A stretch of DNA of 64,000 nucleotides from Streptomyces sp. TLI_171 (lineage in GTDB: Bacteria > Actinomycetota > Actinomycetes > Streptomycetales > Streptomycetaceae): contig NZ_RAPS01000001.1 in assembly GCF_003610255.1 (NCBI RefSeq), positions 1,116,001-1,180,000 of the forward strand, in the 5' to 3' direction. A program made the translations under genes and the position numbers. The notes under the pieces were generated by a model, which worked only from the letters and a program-made list of their open reading frames with translations, was not told the DNA's origin and made no database searches. Below are positions 9,082 through 17,444 of the stretch, one piece after another. Numbering within the stretch: position 1 is the first letter of the stretch; the number at the start of each line of letters is the position of its first letter.

Positions 9082-9849
9082 ATGGACTACTGCATGGCCT
9101 GCCGACGGCACCTCAACGGCGCGCTGTGCTGCCCGGGGTGCGGCAACTCCGGGACCCCGGCCCGACCGGCGATCCCGGCCCCGGCCCAGACGCCCGTCCC
9201 GGCACCGGTCACGCCGGCACCACCCGCGTACTCCGGCGCCCCCGGCCCCCTCGGATACGCCGGACCGCCCCCGTACGCGGGGCAGCCGGCCTACGGGGAG
9301 CCCGCGCCGGCCGAGCTGACGGACGGTCAGCCGTACTCCGATCCGGAACTGCCGACCGCGGAGCCGCGGGTGCCGCCGCAGCGCGGCCGGGCCGCCGCAG
9401 CGCCGTCCCGGAGCCGCCGCAAGTCGCGTGGACGGCAGCGCGGAGCGGTGGTCCTGTCGGCCGCCGGCCTGGTGGTCGGCGGGATCGGGGCCATGGCGAT
9501 GGCCGTCATGGGCGGCCCCGACGGCGCCGTCGCACCGGCCGGCCCGACCGAGCCCGGCCACTCCGCGTCCATCGGCGACGCGGCCTCGGAGGAGGCGTCC
9601 ACGCATCCCAGCACGGCCGCCGCCTCCCCCACCGGCGCCCACCGCAGCGGCAAGCCGTCGGCCTCACCCTCCACCGCCGGCCCCTCGGCGAGCACCGCCC
9701 CGTCCACGCCCCCGGCGACCAGACCGGCCGCCTCGCCCACCGCGACCCCGTCGGCGCCCACCTCGACGACCCCGGCGACCAGCGCTCCCCCCACCCGCTC
9801 GACCAGCCCGTCGCCCACCTGCAAGCCGGTGCTGTTCTGGTGCGCCTGA
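9082..9849 (+). CDS. SCO2400-family zinc-ribbon membrane protein
   Basis: A 255-residue protein starting at the ATG at 9082. It opens with the family signature MDYCMACRRHLNGAL followed by CCPGCGN, a CxxC...CxxCG zinc-ribbon-like motif. Then come a Pro/Ala/Tyr-rich linker, a basic patch (SRSRRKSRGRQR) and one transmembrane helix (about 134-153). A long Ser/Thr/Pro-rich outer tail ends CKPVLFWCA. This matches the Streptomyces SCO2400 family of unknown function. The topology suggests a cytosolic zinc ribbon and an extracellular Thr/Pro stalk. It is convergent with the alpha/beta hydrolase gene, only 7 bp apart. Confidence 0.85.
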   Translation: MDYCMACRRHLNGALCCPGCGNSGTPARPAIPAPAQTPVPAPVTPAPPAYSGAPGPLGYAGPPPYAGQPAYGEPAPAELTDGQPYSDPELPTAEPRVPPQRGRAAAAPSRSRRKSRGRQRGAVVLSAAGLVVGGIGAMAMAVMGGPDGAVAPAGPTEPGHSASIGDAASEEASTHPSTAAASPTGAHRSGKPSASPSTAGPSASTAPSTPPATRPAASPTATPSAPTSTTPATSAPPTRSTSPSPTCKPVLFWCA

Positions 9850-9856
9850 CGCAGCG

Positions 9857-10785
9857 CTACTTGCTTTCGACCCGCCCGAACGGCTCCGGGCCGGTGGTCA
9901 GCGCGTCGCACGCGGCCTGCCAGGCGTGGTCGCCCGGGTGGAACCGGGTGCGCAGGTAGGCAGCGGTGAGCTGACCGAGGGCGGCGACCCGTTCCGGGTC
10001 CTCGTCGGTGGTCTCGGCGACGTCGTACCCGGAGATCCCGCCGAGTCCGTGCTCCGCGCCGAACAGGGTGAGCAGGGTCTTGGGGCCCGGGGCGAGGGTG
10101 TAGGGGTCGGCGTGCCAGTCCGGGCCGAGGTCCGTGAAGTGCCCGGAGTCGTCCTTGTCGCCGGCGACGACGAGCGCGGGCGTGGTCATGGTGGAGAAGT
10201 CGAGGGTGCGGAAGAACGGACCTTGTCGGCCATCCACCCGGTGAGGACGTCGTCACCGCCCCGTCCGGGCGCGGCGAGCAGGACGCCCGCCGTGATGCGG
10301 GGTTCGGTGAGGTCCACCTCCTCCCCCGTGTCCGGGTCGGTGACCCGGGCTCCCAGCAGCAGGGAGGCGGTGAAGCCGCCCAGCGAGTGGCCGGCCACGG
10401 CGACCTTCCGGGGGTCGATCCGCCCGGCGAGCCCCGGCACGGCGGCCGCGACGACGTCGAGCCGGTCGAGGATGCGGGTCATGTCCTCGGCACGCGAGCG
10501 CCAGAAGAAGGGGGCGCCCGGGGCGCCGGCCAGTTCGTGGCTCAGCGTCCTGGAGCTGAGGTGCGTCGGCTGGACGACGGCGAAGCCGCGGGCGGCCCAC
10601 ACGTCGGCGAGCGGCGCGTAGCCGTGCAGCGAGGAGAGGTGGTGGGAGCCGCCGTGGCCGTGGGAGAGCAGGATCACGGGCAGGTCGGTGCCGATCGCGG
10701 GTGCGGAGATGCGGAGCCGGAGGTCCACGGGACGTCCGGGAACGGGCAGCACCACCGGACTGCAGGACAGGACGGGGACGGGCAT
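9857..10785 (-). pseudogene. alpha/beta hydrolase broken by a one-base frameshift
   Basis: The N-terminal two thirds (start 10785) has an HGHGG oxyanion loop and the nucleophile elbow GHSLGG (Ser134). The C-terminal third lies in another frame (9857-10237) with the catalytic Asp (AGDKDDS) and His (AEHGLGG). The frames would join if one G were restored near 10224 (MADK then G-PFFRTLDF). Read through, it is a normal-sized, about 309-residue dienelactone-hydrolase/PETase-like enzyme with the full Ser-Asp-His triad. Either a recent mutation or a sequencing error would explain this. A pair of GGAAC-N3-GTTCC operators lies just upstream. Confidence 0.8.
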
Positions 10786-10808
10786 GGCGGCGGGGCTCCT
10801 TCTGAAAC

Positions 10809-10845
10809 GGAACGTCGTTCCCGTTAATATTCGGAACAGAGTTCC
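10809..10845. promoter_or_regulatory. paired GGAAC-N3-GTTCC operators
   Basis: Two inverted repeats, GGAACgtcGTTCC (10809-10821) and GGAACagaGTTCC (10833-10845), are spaced 24 bp centre to centre (about two helical turns). They lie directly upstream of the alpha/beta hydrolase start. The stretch between them is AT-rich (ttaatatt) and could hold the -10 box. The form suits a TetR- or MarR-type dimeric repressor; which one is unknown. Confidence 0.55.
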
Positions 10846-10889
10846 ACTTTGTCAACCGCCCGGCGGGCCGGACCCGTCGGCCCGCGGCG

Positions 10890-11381
10890 TCACCAGGCGC
10901 CGGTGACGGGTCCGCGGTCCGCGCCCGATCCGCTCCGGGCGATCTCCGCCGCGATCCGTTCGAGCACGGGCAGCGCCCGGGCGAGGGTCCGCCGCTCGTC
11001 CTCGTCCAGCCCCGCGCCGATGGCCCGGGCGAGCACGCCGATGCGGTCGCGACGGTCGGCTTCGACCGCGTGAACGCCCGCGGAGGTCAGCGCGAGGATC
11101 CGCTTGCGCGCGTCGGCCGGGTCGGGGCCGGCAGCGAGGAAGCCGGCCTCGGCGAGCTCCTTCACGGTGGCGGCCATCGTCTGGTGCCGCACTCCGCGGC
11201 TGGCGGCGAGCTCGGCCGTGGTCATCGGCCCCCGCCGGTCGAGCAGGTCCAGGACCCCGGCCGGGATGGTGGCGAGGCGGTCGGAGGACCGCGTCGCGCG
11301 GACCAGGGCGCCGACCGTGGTCCGCAGCGCGGCTGCGAGGCGGTCCGGCGAGGGGGCAGGTTCGGTGGATTGCTCGGGCAT
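10890..11381 (-). CDS. MarR-family transcriptional regulator
   Basis: A 163-residue protein starting at the ATG at 11381 (MPEQSTEP). The winged helix-turn-helix is typical of MarR: MTTAELAASRGVRHQTMAA as the DNA-reading part and GPDPADARKRILALT as the wing with the Asp-Arg-Arg-like pattern. A C-terminal dimerisation helix follows. It is divergent from the MBL-fold hydrolase gene across about 72 bp containing a perfect palindrome, so autoregulation and control of the hydrolase are likely. It lies upstream of the alpha/beta hydrolase on the same strand and could also act there. Confidence 0.9.
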   Translation of the reverse strand: MPEQSTEPAPSPDRLAAALRTTVGALVRATRSSDRLATIPAGVLDLLDRRGPMTTAELAASRGVRHQTMAATVKELAEAGFLAAGPDPADARKRILALTSAGVHAVEADRRDRIGVLARAIGAGLDEDERRTLARALPVLERIAAEIARSGSGADRGPVTGAW

Positions 11382-11398
11382 CCCGCCATGGTACGGGA

Positions 11399-11418
11399 TG
11401 TACAGTCCAGACTGTACA
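11399..11418. promoter_or_regulatory. perfect palindromic operator between MarR and MBL genes
   Basis: A 9-bp inverted repeat, TGTACAGTC - CA - GACTGTACA, with no mismatch, followed by a further TGTACA half-site at 11427-11432. It lies between the divergent MarR and MBL-fold genes. The size and symmetry fit a MarR dimer site. Confidence 0.7.
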
Positions 11419-11453
11419 GTCTCACCTGTACATCTCTCGGAGAGGACCTCGCG

Positions 11454-12095
11454 ATGCAGCTGACCAAACACGCGCATGCCTGTGTGACCCTGGCCAAGGA
11501 CGGCGGGCGACTCGTCATCGACCCCGGCGTCTTCACCCCCGACGCCGACCAGGCGGTCGCGGCCGCCGACGCCGTGCTGATCACCCACGAGCACTTCGAC
11601 CACTTCGACGAGGACCTGATCGCCCGGTCGTTGGACGCCAGGCCCGAACTCCGGGTCTACGGACCGGCGTCCGTGGTCGAGCGGTGGTCGGCCCGCCCGG
11701 GCCGGACGACGGCCGTCGCCGCCGGGGACGCCATCGCGGTCGCCGGCTTCGAGGTGCGGGTCTTCGGCGAGCTGCACGCCGCCATCCACCGCGACATCGA
11801 ACGCGTCTCCAACGTCGGCTACCTCGTCGACGGCCGGCTCTACCACCCCGGGGACGCGTACCACGTCCCCGACACTCCCGTCGACACCCTGCTGCTGCCC
11901 ACCAGCGGGCCCTGGACCAAGCTCGGCGAGGCGGCGGACTACGTCCGGGAGGTCGCACCGACCCGCGTGGTCCAGATCCACGAGGCGATGCTCAGCCAGG
12001 TCGGGCAGTCGTCGACCGCCCGGATCCTGAGCCCGGAGATGCTGACCGCGACACCGCTGGAGATCGTGCCGGTCGGCGAGACCGTCGCGGTCTGA
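11454..12095 (+). CDS. MBL-fold metal-dependent hydrolase (UlaG-like)
   Basis: A 213-residue protein starting at the ATG at 11454 with GGAGAGGA upstream. It carries the metallo-beta-lactamase-fold metal motif HEHFDHFDE (HxHxDH). Further ligands are probably in YHPGDAYH (Asp) and the late VQIHEAM (His). It has no signal peptide. Small stand-alone MBL proteins of this type hydrolyse phosphoesters or lactones; the substrate here is unknown. The divergent MarR gene and the operator suggest induction by a small aromatic or acidic compound, which is an inference. Confidence 0.88.
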   Translation: MQLTKHAHACVTLAKDGGRLVIDPGVFTPDADQAVAAADAVLITHEHFDHFDEDLIARSLDARPELRVYGPASVVERWSARPGRTTAVAAGDAIAVAGFEVRVFGELHAAIHRDIERVSNVGYLVDGRLYHPGDAYHVPDTPVDTLLLPTSGPWTKLGEAADYVREVAPTRVVQIHEAMLSQVGQSSTARILSPEMLTATPLEIVPVGETVAV

Positions 12096-12120
12096 GCCCG
12101 GGCACGGGCCCGCGAGCGCC

Positions 12121-12545
12121 TCACGGCGGGGGTCGGCGGGTCTGCTCGACCCAGAGGGTCCTGCAGTCGTCTGTGCACCGACTGCCCCAGCGGTGGGTGA
12201 ACCGGGCGGTCAGGAAGAGCCCTCGGCCGCCCTCGTCGGAGAGGCGGGCGCGGCGCAGGTGCGGCTGGGCCCGGCTCGGGGACCTCGCCGACCAGGTTGC
12301 GGTCGTTGAGCAGGCGCAGGTCGACGGGGCCGACGGCGTAGCGGATGGCGTTGGTCACCAGCTCGCTGACGATCAGTTCGGTGGTGAACACGGGGTCGTC
12401 CAGGCCCCGCTGCCCGTCCCTGGGTGTGGTGCGGACCGTCGGCGGCGGGAGCTGCCGCGACGACCAGGAACCCGGCCGTCTCGCTCGCGGGAGCCGCGCA
12501 CAACTCCTCCAGCGGCCCTCCCGCGAGCTCCTCCACCCTGCGGCC
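12121..12545 (-). pseudogene. remnant of an anti-sigma-type ATP-binding (HATPase) domain
   Basis: Reading leftwards, FTTELIVSELVTNAIRYA (the N-box of an HATPase_c_2 / SpoIIE-associated kinase-like domain) and VDLRLLNDR lie in one frame. After a one-base shift near 12285 a second frame continues with DEGGRGLFLTARFTHRWGS and ends LWVEQTRRPPP, stop at 12121-12123. The N-terminal phosphatase or sensor part is missing, and the remnant abuts a flavodoxin fragment at about 12545. This is a dead, truncated relic of the PP2C/RsbW-type regulators common in Streptomyces. Confidence 0.7.
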
Positions 12546-12548
12546 CGG

Positions 12549-12800
12549 CGGGATGCCGCCGGTGTCCTTGAGCATCCGGGCCAGGTGGAGCCGGTTCCGA
12601 GTCATCAAGGCGGTGTTGCGGTTGGTGAAGTCGTTCTCCGGACCGCCGGACCCCTCGTCGAGGTACGTGGGCCCCGGGGCGTTCATCGCGCAGTGCTTGG
12701 CGCCGTCCTCGTTGCCGGTGATCGGGCAGCCGCCGATCCGCCCGTAATAGGCGTACTGGCCTTGCTCGTTGAGGACGGAGGAGTTGTCGCCGAGCCGGAC
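12549..12800 (-). pseudogene. truncated flavodoxin/FMN-reductase remnant
   Basis: The fragment reads LGDNSSVLNEQGQYAYYG, GGCPITGNEDGAKHCAMN, then FTNRNTALMTRNRLHLARML and KDTGGIP. It matches the intact gene at 32865-33581 closely, but lacks the N-terminal third and has two internal in-frame deletions (about 15 and 25 residues by comparison). Its left end abuts the ATPase remnant. Its right end abuts the truncated LamG-GH32 gene on the opposite strand. It is a decayed paralogue bordering the fructan island. Confidence 0.75.
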
Positions 12801-12812
12801 CGGCGGAACACT

Positions 12813-14651
12813 CCGGCACCCTGGCTGACCACGTTCGACTCGGCGCGCGGCACCATGACCCTGTACCTCAACGGGACCCAGGTGGCGCAGAGCGCCATTC
12901 CCGTGGGGGTGAGCCTGCAGGCCGCGCAGGTGCCGCTGCTGATCGGGCGTCACAACCAGCCCGAGATCATCAACGGGACCTTCGCCGTCAACATGTTCAG
13001 CGGCCTCATCGACGAGGTGAAGGTCTACAACCGGCCCCTGAGCGCTGCCGAGGTCGCCGGCGGGCACAGCGCGACGCTGTCGACGTTCGCGGGCGGCGTG
13101 ATCCCGGCCGCGCACATGCCCCAGGACCGCTCGCGCTACGACGGTGACAAGTACCGGCCCGGGTACCACTTCACCGCCCCGAACCACTGGATGAACGAGC
13201 CGCACGCCCCGATCTTCGTCAAGGGCCAGTACCACCTCTTCTACCAGTACAACGAGCACGGCCCCTACTGGCACAACATCAGCTGGGGACACGCGGTGAG
13301 CACGGACCTCGTGCACTGGAGGGACCTGCCGATCGCCCTGGCGCCCACCGCCGACAGCGTGGCACCGGACGGCGTCTGGTCGGGCGGCTCCACCGTCGAC
13401 GGCAACGGCAACCCGGTACTGTTCTTCACCGCCGGCAACGACTCGCTCCACCCCAACCAGGCGGTCGGCACCGCCCGGCCGCTCGACCCCAATGACCCCG
13501 ACCTGGTGCGCTGGGCGATGGACCCGCAGCTGGTCACGCAGCAGGACCCGGCCGCGAACGTCGGCGCCGGGCGCAAGGTCCGCGTCGGCGAGTTCCGCGA
13601 CCCCAGCGTCTGGAAGGAGGGCAACACCTGGTTCGAGCTGGTGGGCTCCGGCGTCCAGACCACCGGCGGCGCCGACGTCGGCGGCACCGCGCTGCTGTAC
13701 ACCTCGACCGACCTGGTCAACTGGACCTACGTCGGCCCGCTCATGACGGGTGACGTCGGCGCCTACCCCAAGTCGGGCCAGGTGTGGGAGCTGCCCACCT
13801 TCCTGCCGATCGGCAAGGACGCCCAGGGCCGACAGCGCAACGCGCTGATCGTGAACCCCGCATTCAGCGGTCCGAGCCCCTACAGCAGCAAGAACACCCT
13901 GTACTGGGTGGGCACTTGGGACGCGGCGACCCGCACCTGGACGCCGGACAGCACCGAGCCGCGGATGTTCGACTACGGCGAGCACTTCACCGGCCCCAGC
14001 GGAACGGTCGACGGCAAGGGCAGGTCGCTGCTCTTCAGCATCGCCCAGGACCGCCGCACCGAGCAGGCCCACTACGACGCCGGATGGGCGCACAACGCCG
14101 GGCTGCCGGTCGAACTGACCATGCGCCCCGACGGTGACCTCGGCATCCGCCCGGTGGCCGAGACGGCGAACCTGCACGCCGGCGCCCCGCTGCTGGACGT
14201 GACCGGCCCGACGAGCATCGCCGCCGTGAACCAGCAACTCGCCTCCGTCAAGGGCGACATGCTCCAGGTCCACCTGACCCTCAAGCCCGGGACGGCCCAG
14301 CGCTTCGGCCTGGACGTCCTGCGCAGCCCCGGCGACGAGGAGCACACCCGGTTCTTCTACGACACCGCGAACGGCGGCACGTTCGGCGTCGACCGGACCA
14401 GGACCGGCAGCAACTCCGACGTGGACGGCAACCTCGGAGTGCAGAGCGGACCGCTCGTCCTCGACAACGGCCAGGTCACCCTGGACGTCTTCGTCGACCG
14501 CTCGATGGTCGAGGCGTACGCGAACTCGTACAAGTCGATCACCACCCGGGCCTACGACGTCCGCAACGACTCCCTCGGCCTGCAGCTGTGGGGAGACGGA
14601 TCCGTCGTCCAGTCCATGACGGTCTGGAAGATGAACAGCATGACCGGCTGA
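12813..14651 (+). pseudogene. 5'-truncated LamG-GH32 fructan hydrolase
   Basis: The frame enters in the middle of a LamG/concanavalin-like domain (TTFDSARGTMTLYLNGTQV, ending LIDEVKVYNRPLSAAEV) with no signal peptide. It then runs through a complete GH32 domain of about 500 residues. GH32 motifs are WMNEPH (the usual nucleophile Asp of WMNDP is Glu), EFRDPSVW (transition-state Asp) and WELPTF (acid/base Glu). The start of the LamG domain and the export signal are missing where the frame meets the flavodoxin remnant. The first possible ATG is 12853. If translated from there it would be a cytosolic protein; more likely it is a decayed secreted levanase-type enzyme. Confidence 0.75.
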
Positions 14652-14665
14652 CCGGTCGACCAGGT

Positions 14666-14699
14666 GAGCGGCGCTGCACGCAACCGTGCGGCGCCGCTC
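14666..14699. terminator. hairpin terminator after truncated GH32
   Basis: A 14-bp stem (14666-14679 with 14686-14699, one G-T pair) around the loop gcaacc, 15 bases after the GH32 stop. Confidence 0.65.
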
Positions 14700-14740
14700 G
14701 GCGGTCTGCCGCCGCCCGGCGGGCACCGACCGTGCAGAAC

Positions 14741-14758
14741 TTGACAGACAACGCCGTT
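14741..14758 (+). promoter_or_regulatory. -35-like box with overlapping LacI-type half-symmetry
   Basis: TTGACA at 14741-14746 is followed by AACGCCGTT at 14750-14758, an inverted AACG/CGTT around one base, as LacI-family operators often show. It lies about 60 bp before the LacI start. No good -10 box is visible, so this is tentative. Confidence 0.35.
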
Positions 14759-14818
14759 CCTCCGCATCGTCGCCCCCACGCGGGTTGCCGGAGGACCATC
14801 GCACAGGGGTGAACGACA

Positions 14819-15850
14819 TTGACCGACCGACGGGTGACCATGAGCGACGTCGCTCGGCAGGCGGGGGTCTCGCAGACCACCGCCTCCTTCGTGCTGTCCG
14901 GGCGCACCGACATGCGGATCTCCGAGGCGGCGCAGGCGAGGGTGCGGGAGGCTGCCGCGGCGCTGGGCTACCGGCCGAACGTGACGGCGCGGAGCCTGCG
15001 CACCCGGGTCACCCGGACGATCGGGTTCGTCTCCGACGCCATCACCACCACCCCCTTCGCCGGCGAGGTGATCCGCGGCGCGCTGGAGGTGGCGAGGGCG
15101 CACGACCACCTGCTGTTCATCGTCGAGAGCGAGGGCTCGGCCGACACCGAGACGGCGCTGGTGAACGCCCTGGTGGACCGTCAGGTCGACGCGGTGGTCC
15201 TGGCGTCCATGTACACCAGGTACATCACGCCGCCCAAGGACCTGCACGGTCGGCGGGTGGTGCTGCTGAACTGCCTGGCCCCGGGGTTCGACGCGCCGTC
15301 GGTGATCCCCGACGAGGTCGAGGCCGGCCGCGCGGCCGGGCGGACGCTGCTGGCCGCCGGGCACCGGGACGGGGTCTGGGCGATCGGCGGCCACCAGGCG
15401 ATCCCCGCGACCCCGGAGGGGACGTTCGCCGGCAACGAGCGGATGCGCGGGCTGCAGGAGGTGCTGCGGCAGGAGCGGGTGGTCCTGGACGGGGTCGTCG
15501 AGTGCGAGTGGAACGCCGAGGACGGCTACCGGGAGACCCGGGCGCTGCTGGAGGCCGGGCGGCGGCCGCGGGCCCTGGTGTGTTCGACCGACCGGCTCTC
15601 CTTCGGCGCCTACCAGGCCCTCGCGGAAGCGGGGCTCACCGTCCCGGAGGACGTGTCGGCCGTCTCGTTCGACGACCAGGACATCGCGTCGTGGCTGCGT
15701 CCCGCGTTGACGACCCTGGCGCTGCCGCACTACGAGATGGGCCGCACCGCGATGGAGCTGGTCCTCGGCGGGGAGCCGCTGGGCAGCGCAGTGCACCGGA
15801 TCCCGATGCCGCTGCGGGAGCGCGGTTCGGTGGCCGCACCGGGACGTTGA
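14819..15850 (+). CDS. LacI-family transcriptional regulator (fructan island, 1)
   Basis: A 343-residue regulator. TTG at 14819 is taken as the start because AGGGGTGA precedes it at the right distance; ATG at 14840 is the alternative. The N-terminal LacI helix-turn-helix reads TMSDVARQAGVSQTTASF, followed by a hinge and a periplasmic-binding-like sensor domain. It is closely related to the regulator at 20758-21789: shared SDxIxTTPxAG, LASMY/YASMY and TLALPHYEMG. It lies between the truncated GH32 and the convergent cytosolic GH32 gene, so its effector is probably a fructo-oligosaccharide or fructose. Confidence 0.9.
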   Translation: MTDRRVTMSDVARQAGVSQTTASFVLSGRTDMRISEAAQARVREAAAALGYRPNVTARSLRTRVTRTIGFVSDAITTTPFAGEVIRGALEVARAHDHLLFIVESEGSADTETALVNALVDRQVDAVVLASMYTRYITPPKDLHGRRVVLLNCLAPGFDAPSVIPDEVEAGRAAGRTLLAAGHRDGVWAIGGHQAIPATPEGTFAGNERMRGLQEVLRQERVVLDGVVECEWNAEDGYRETRALLEAGRRPRALVCSTDRLSFGAYQALAEAGLTVPEDVSAVSFDDQDIASWLRPALTTLALPHYEMGRTAMELVLGGEPLGSAVHRIPMPLRERGSVAAPGR

Positions 15851-15855
15851 CGCGC

Positions 15856-15904
15856 ACGACGGCGGCGCCCCCGACACGGAAGGGGTCGGGGGCGCCGCCG
15901 TCGT
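15856..15904. terminator. bidirectional 20-bp hairpin terminator
   Basis: A perfect 20-bp stem (15856-15875 with 15885-15904) and a 9-nt loop between the convergent LacI gene and the GH32 gene that ends at 15915. Confidence 0.85.
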
Positions 15905-15914
15905 TGTCACGCGT

Positions 15915-17369
15915 TCAGTGCGCGGGCGCGGCCAGGACCGCGGAAGGTTCGAGCCGGCTCGTCCGGCTGCCGGGGACGAAGTCCCATGCCTGCGCTGTGA
16001 GGTGCACCGGGCCGAGGGTGTGCAGGCGCCAGGGCGGAGTGCCGGTAGGGTAGCAGCGCAGGGTCAGCGCCTCCCCGGTGCCGAGGAAGACCTCCACGAT
16101 CGAACCGTCGACGACGACGCGCAGGTCGACGCCGCTGCCTGGAGCGGTGCCCTCGGGCAGCGGCAGCCGGTACCGGCCGGGCCGGGCCCGGGGGTCGAGG
16201 GAGGCGTGGTCGCGGTCGACGACGAGTTCTCCCGCGACCGGGTCGAGCGTGATGTCGAGGTGCTCGCCGGGGGCGGTGCTCAGGCGCAGCCCGCCGGGCT
16301 CCCGGGTGCTGGGGCGCAGCCGGGCAGTCAGGTCGAAGGCGGGGCCGACTTCTCCGAGGTCGAGGGGCTCCGACCCGGCCGCCCGCTCGGGGAGGTGGAC
16401 GGTGCGGGGGCCGCGGAGCCGGAGGATCTCCCGGGCGGGCTGCTGGTGGACCCGGCCGTCGGGGGTGAGAGTGACTTCGCGCGGGAGGGTCAGGGTGCCG
16501 GCCCATCCGGCCTCGCCGCTCCACGCGGCGTCGCGGGCCTCCCAGGACCATCCCCACAGCAGCCAGCGGCCGTCGGGGGCGGGCAGCAGCGCGGGCGCGT
16601 AGAAGTCGGGGCCGTGGTCGAGCCGGTGGTGCGCGGTGGGGGTGAAGGCGCCGTCGCTTTCGCTGCCGACGTAGACCCGGACATCGCGCGGGCCGCCGAG
16701 TGCGTCCCAGAGGCTGACCACCAGGGCGCCTTGTTCGCCGAAGGGGGCGTACTGGGGGCACTCCCAGCCGGTCCAGCCACCCGTTCCGGGAGCGTGGCCG
16801 TCGTCGTCGGTGAGGAACGGGCCGCGGAGCTCCCACTGTTCCAGGTCGGCGGACTCGTACAGGAAAGCGGTCCCCCGGTCGCCTTCGACGCTGGCGCCGA
16901 CGAGCATCCGCCAGCGGCCGCCCTCGCGCCAGACGTAAGGGTCGCGGTACATGGTGGCGCCGTCGGGGGGCGTGGGTATCAGCAGTTCGAGCCGCTTGTC
17001 CCAGGTGAGTCCGCCGTCGCGGGACTCGGCGGAGGTGACGGGCTGCCACCAGCGGTCGTTGCGGTGCGCGGAGTAGAAGGCGACCATGCGGGAGCCGTCG
17101 GAGACGGCGTTGCCGGAGTAGCAGCCGTCCGCGTCGTGGCCGCCCGGCGTCGGGGCCAGGGCGATCGGCTGGGGCTCCCAGGTGATGAGGTCGGGGCTGC
17201 GGTAGTGCCCCCAGTGGACCCGGGTGTGGGTGGGCGCGTGCGGGTTGTACTGGAAGAAGACGTGGTAGTGGCCGTCGTGGAAGGACAGGCCGTTGGGGTC
17301 GTTGATCCAGTTCCTGGGCGGCCTGAGGTGGACGGCGGGCAGGTGCGGGTCGGCGGGCGAGGTGGACAA
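15915..17369 (-). CDS. cytosolic GH32 beta-fructosidase
   Basis: A 484-residue GH32 enzyme without a signal peptide, starting at the ATG at 17369. Catalytic motifs are NWINDPNG (nucleophile Asp24), YRDPYVW (transition-state Asp) and WECPQY (acid/base Glu). A C-terminal beta-sandwich follows, with the typical VVDGSIVEVFL. It probably hydrolyses imported sucrose, inulo- or levan-oligosaccharides to fructose. It is the last gene of a minus-strand operon running from the solute-binding protein and two permeases (20662 to 17445), with a 75-bp gap, so substrate delivery and hydrolysis are coupled. A sucrose-6-phosphate hydrolase role is less likely beside an ABC importer. Confidence 0.92.
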   Translation of the reverse strand: MSTSPADPHLPAVHLRPPRNWINDPNGLSFHDGHYHVFFQYNPHAPTHTRVHWGHYRSPDLITWEPQPIALAPTPGGHDADGCYSGNAVSDGSRMVAFYSAHRNDRWWQPVTSAESRDGGLTWDKRLELLIPTPPDGATMYRDPYVWREGGRWRMLVGASVEGDRGTAFLYESADLEQWELRGPFLTDDDGHAPGTGGWTGWECPQYAPFGEQGALVVSLWDALGGPRDVRVYVGSESDGAFTPTAHHRLDHGPDFYAPALLPAPDGRWLLWGWSWEARDAAWSGEAGWAGTLTLPREVTLTPDGRVHQQPAREILRLRGPRTVHLPERAAGSEPLDLGEVGPAFDLTARLRPSTREPGGLRLSTAPGEHLDITLDPVAGELVVDRDHASLDPRARPGRYRLPLPEGTAPGSGVDLRVVVDGSIVEVFLGTGEALTLRCYPTGTPPWRLHTLGPVHLTAQAWDFVPGSRTSRLEPSAVLAAPAH

Positions 17370-17444
17370 GGGCGTCCTTCGAATGGGTGCGGACGGCGCC
17401 GGCGGGCGCCTGGGCGCGGCGTTCGGTGGGTGGCGGAGGGCGGG

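Noticed and set aside
12345-12812. N-terminal extension of the GH32 gene starting at 12345
   Set aside because: This stretch is antisense to the flavodoxin and ATPase remnants and has no signal peptide or domain; homology to LamG begins only at about 12813.
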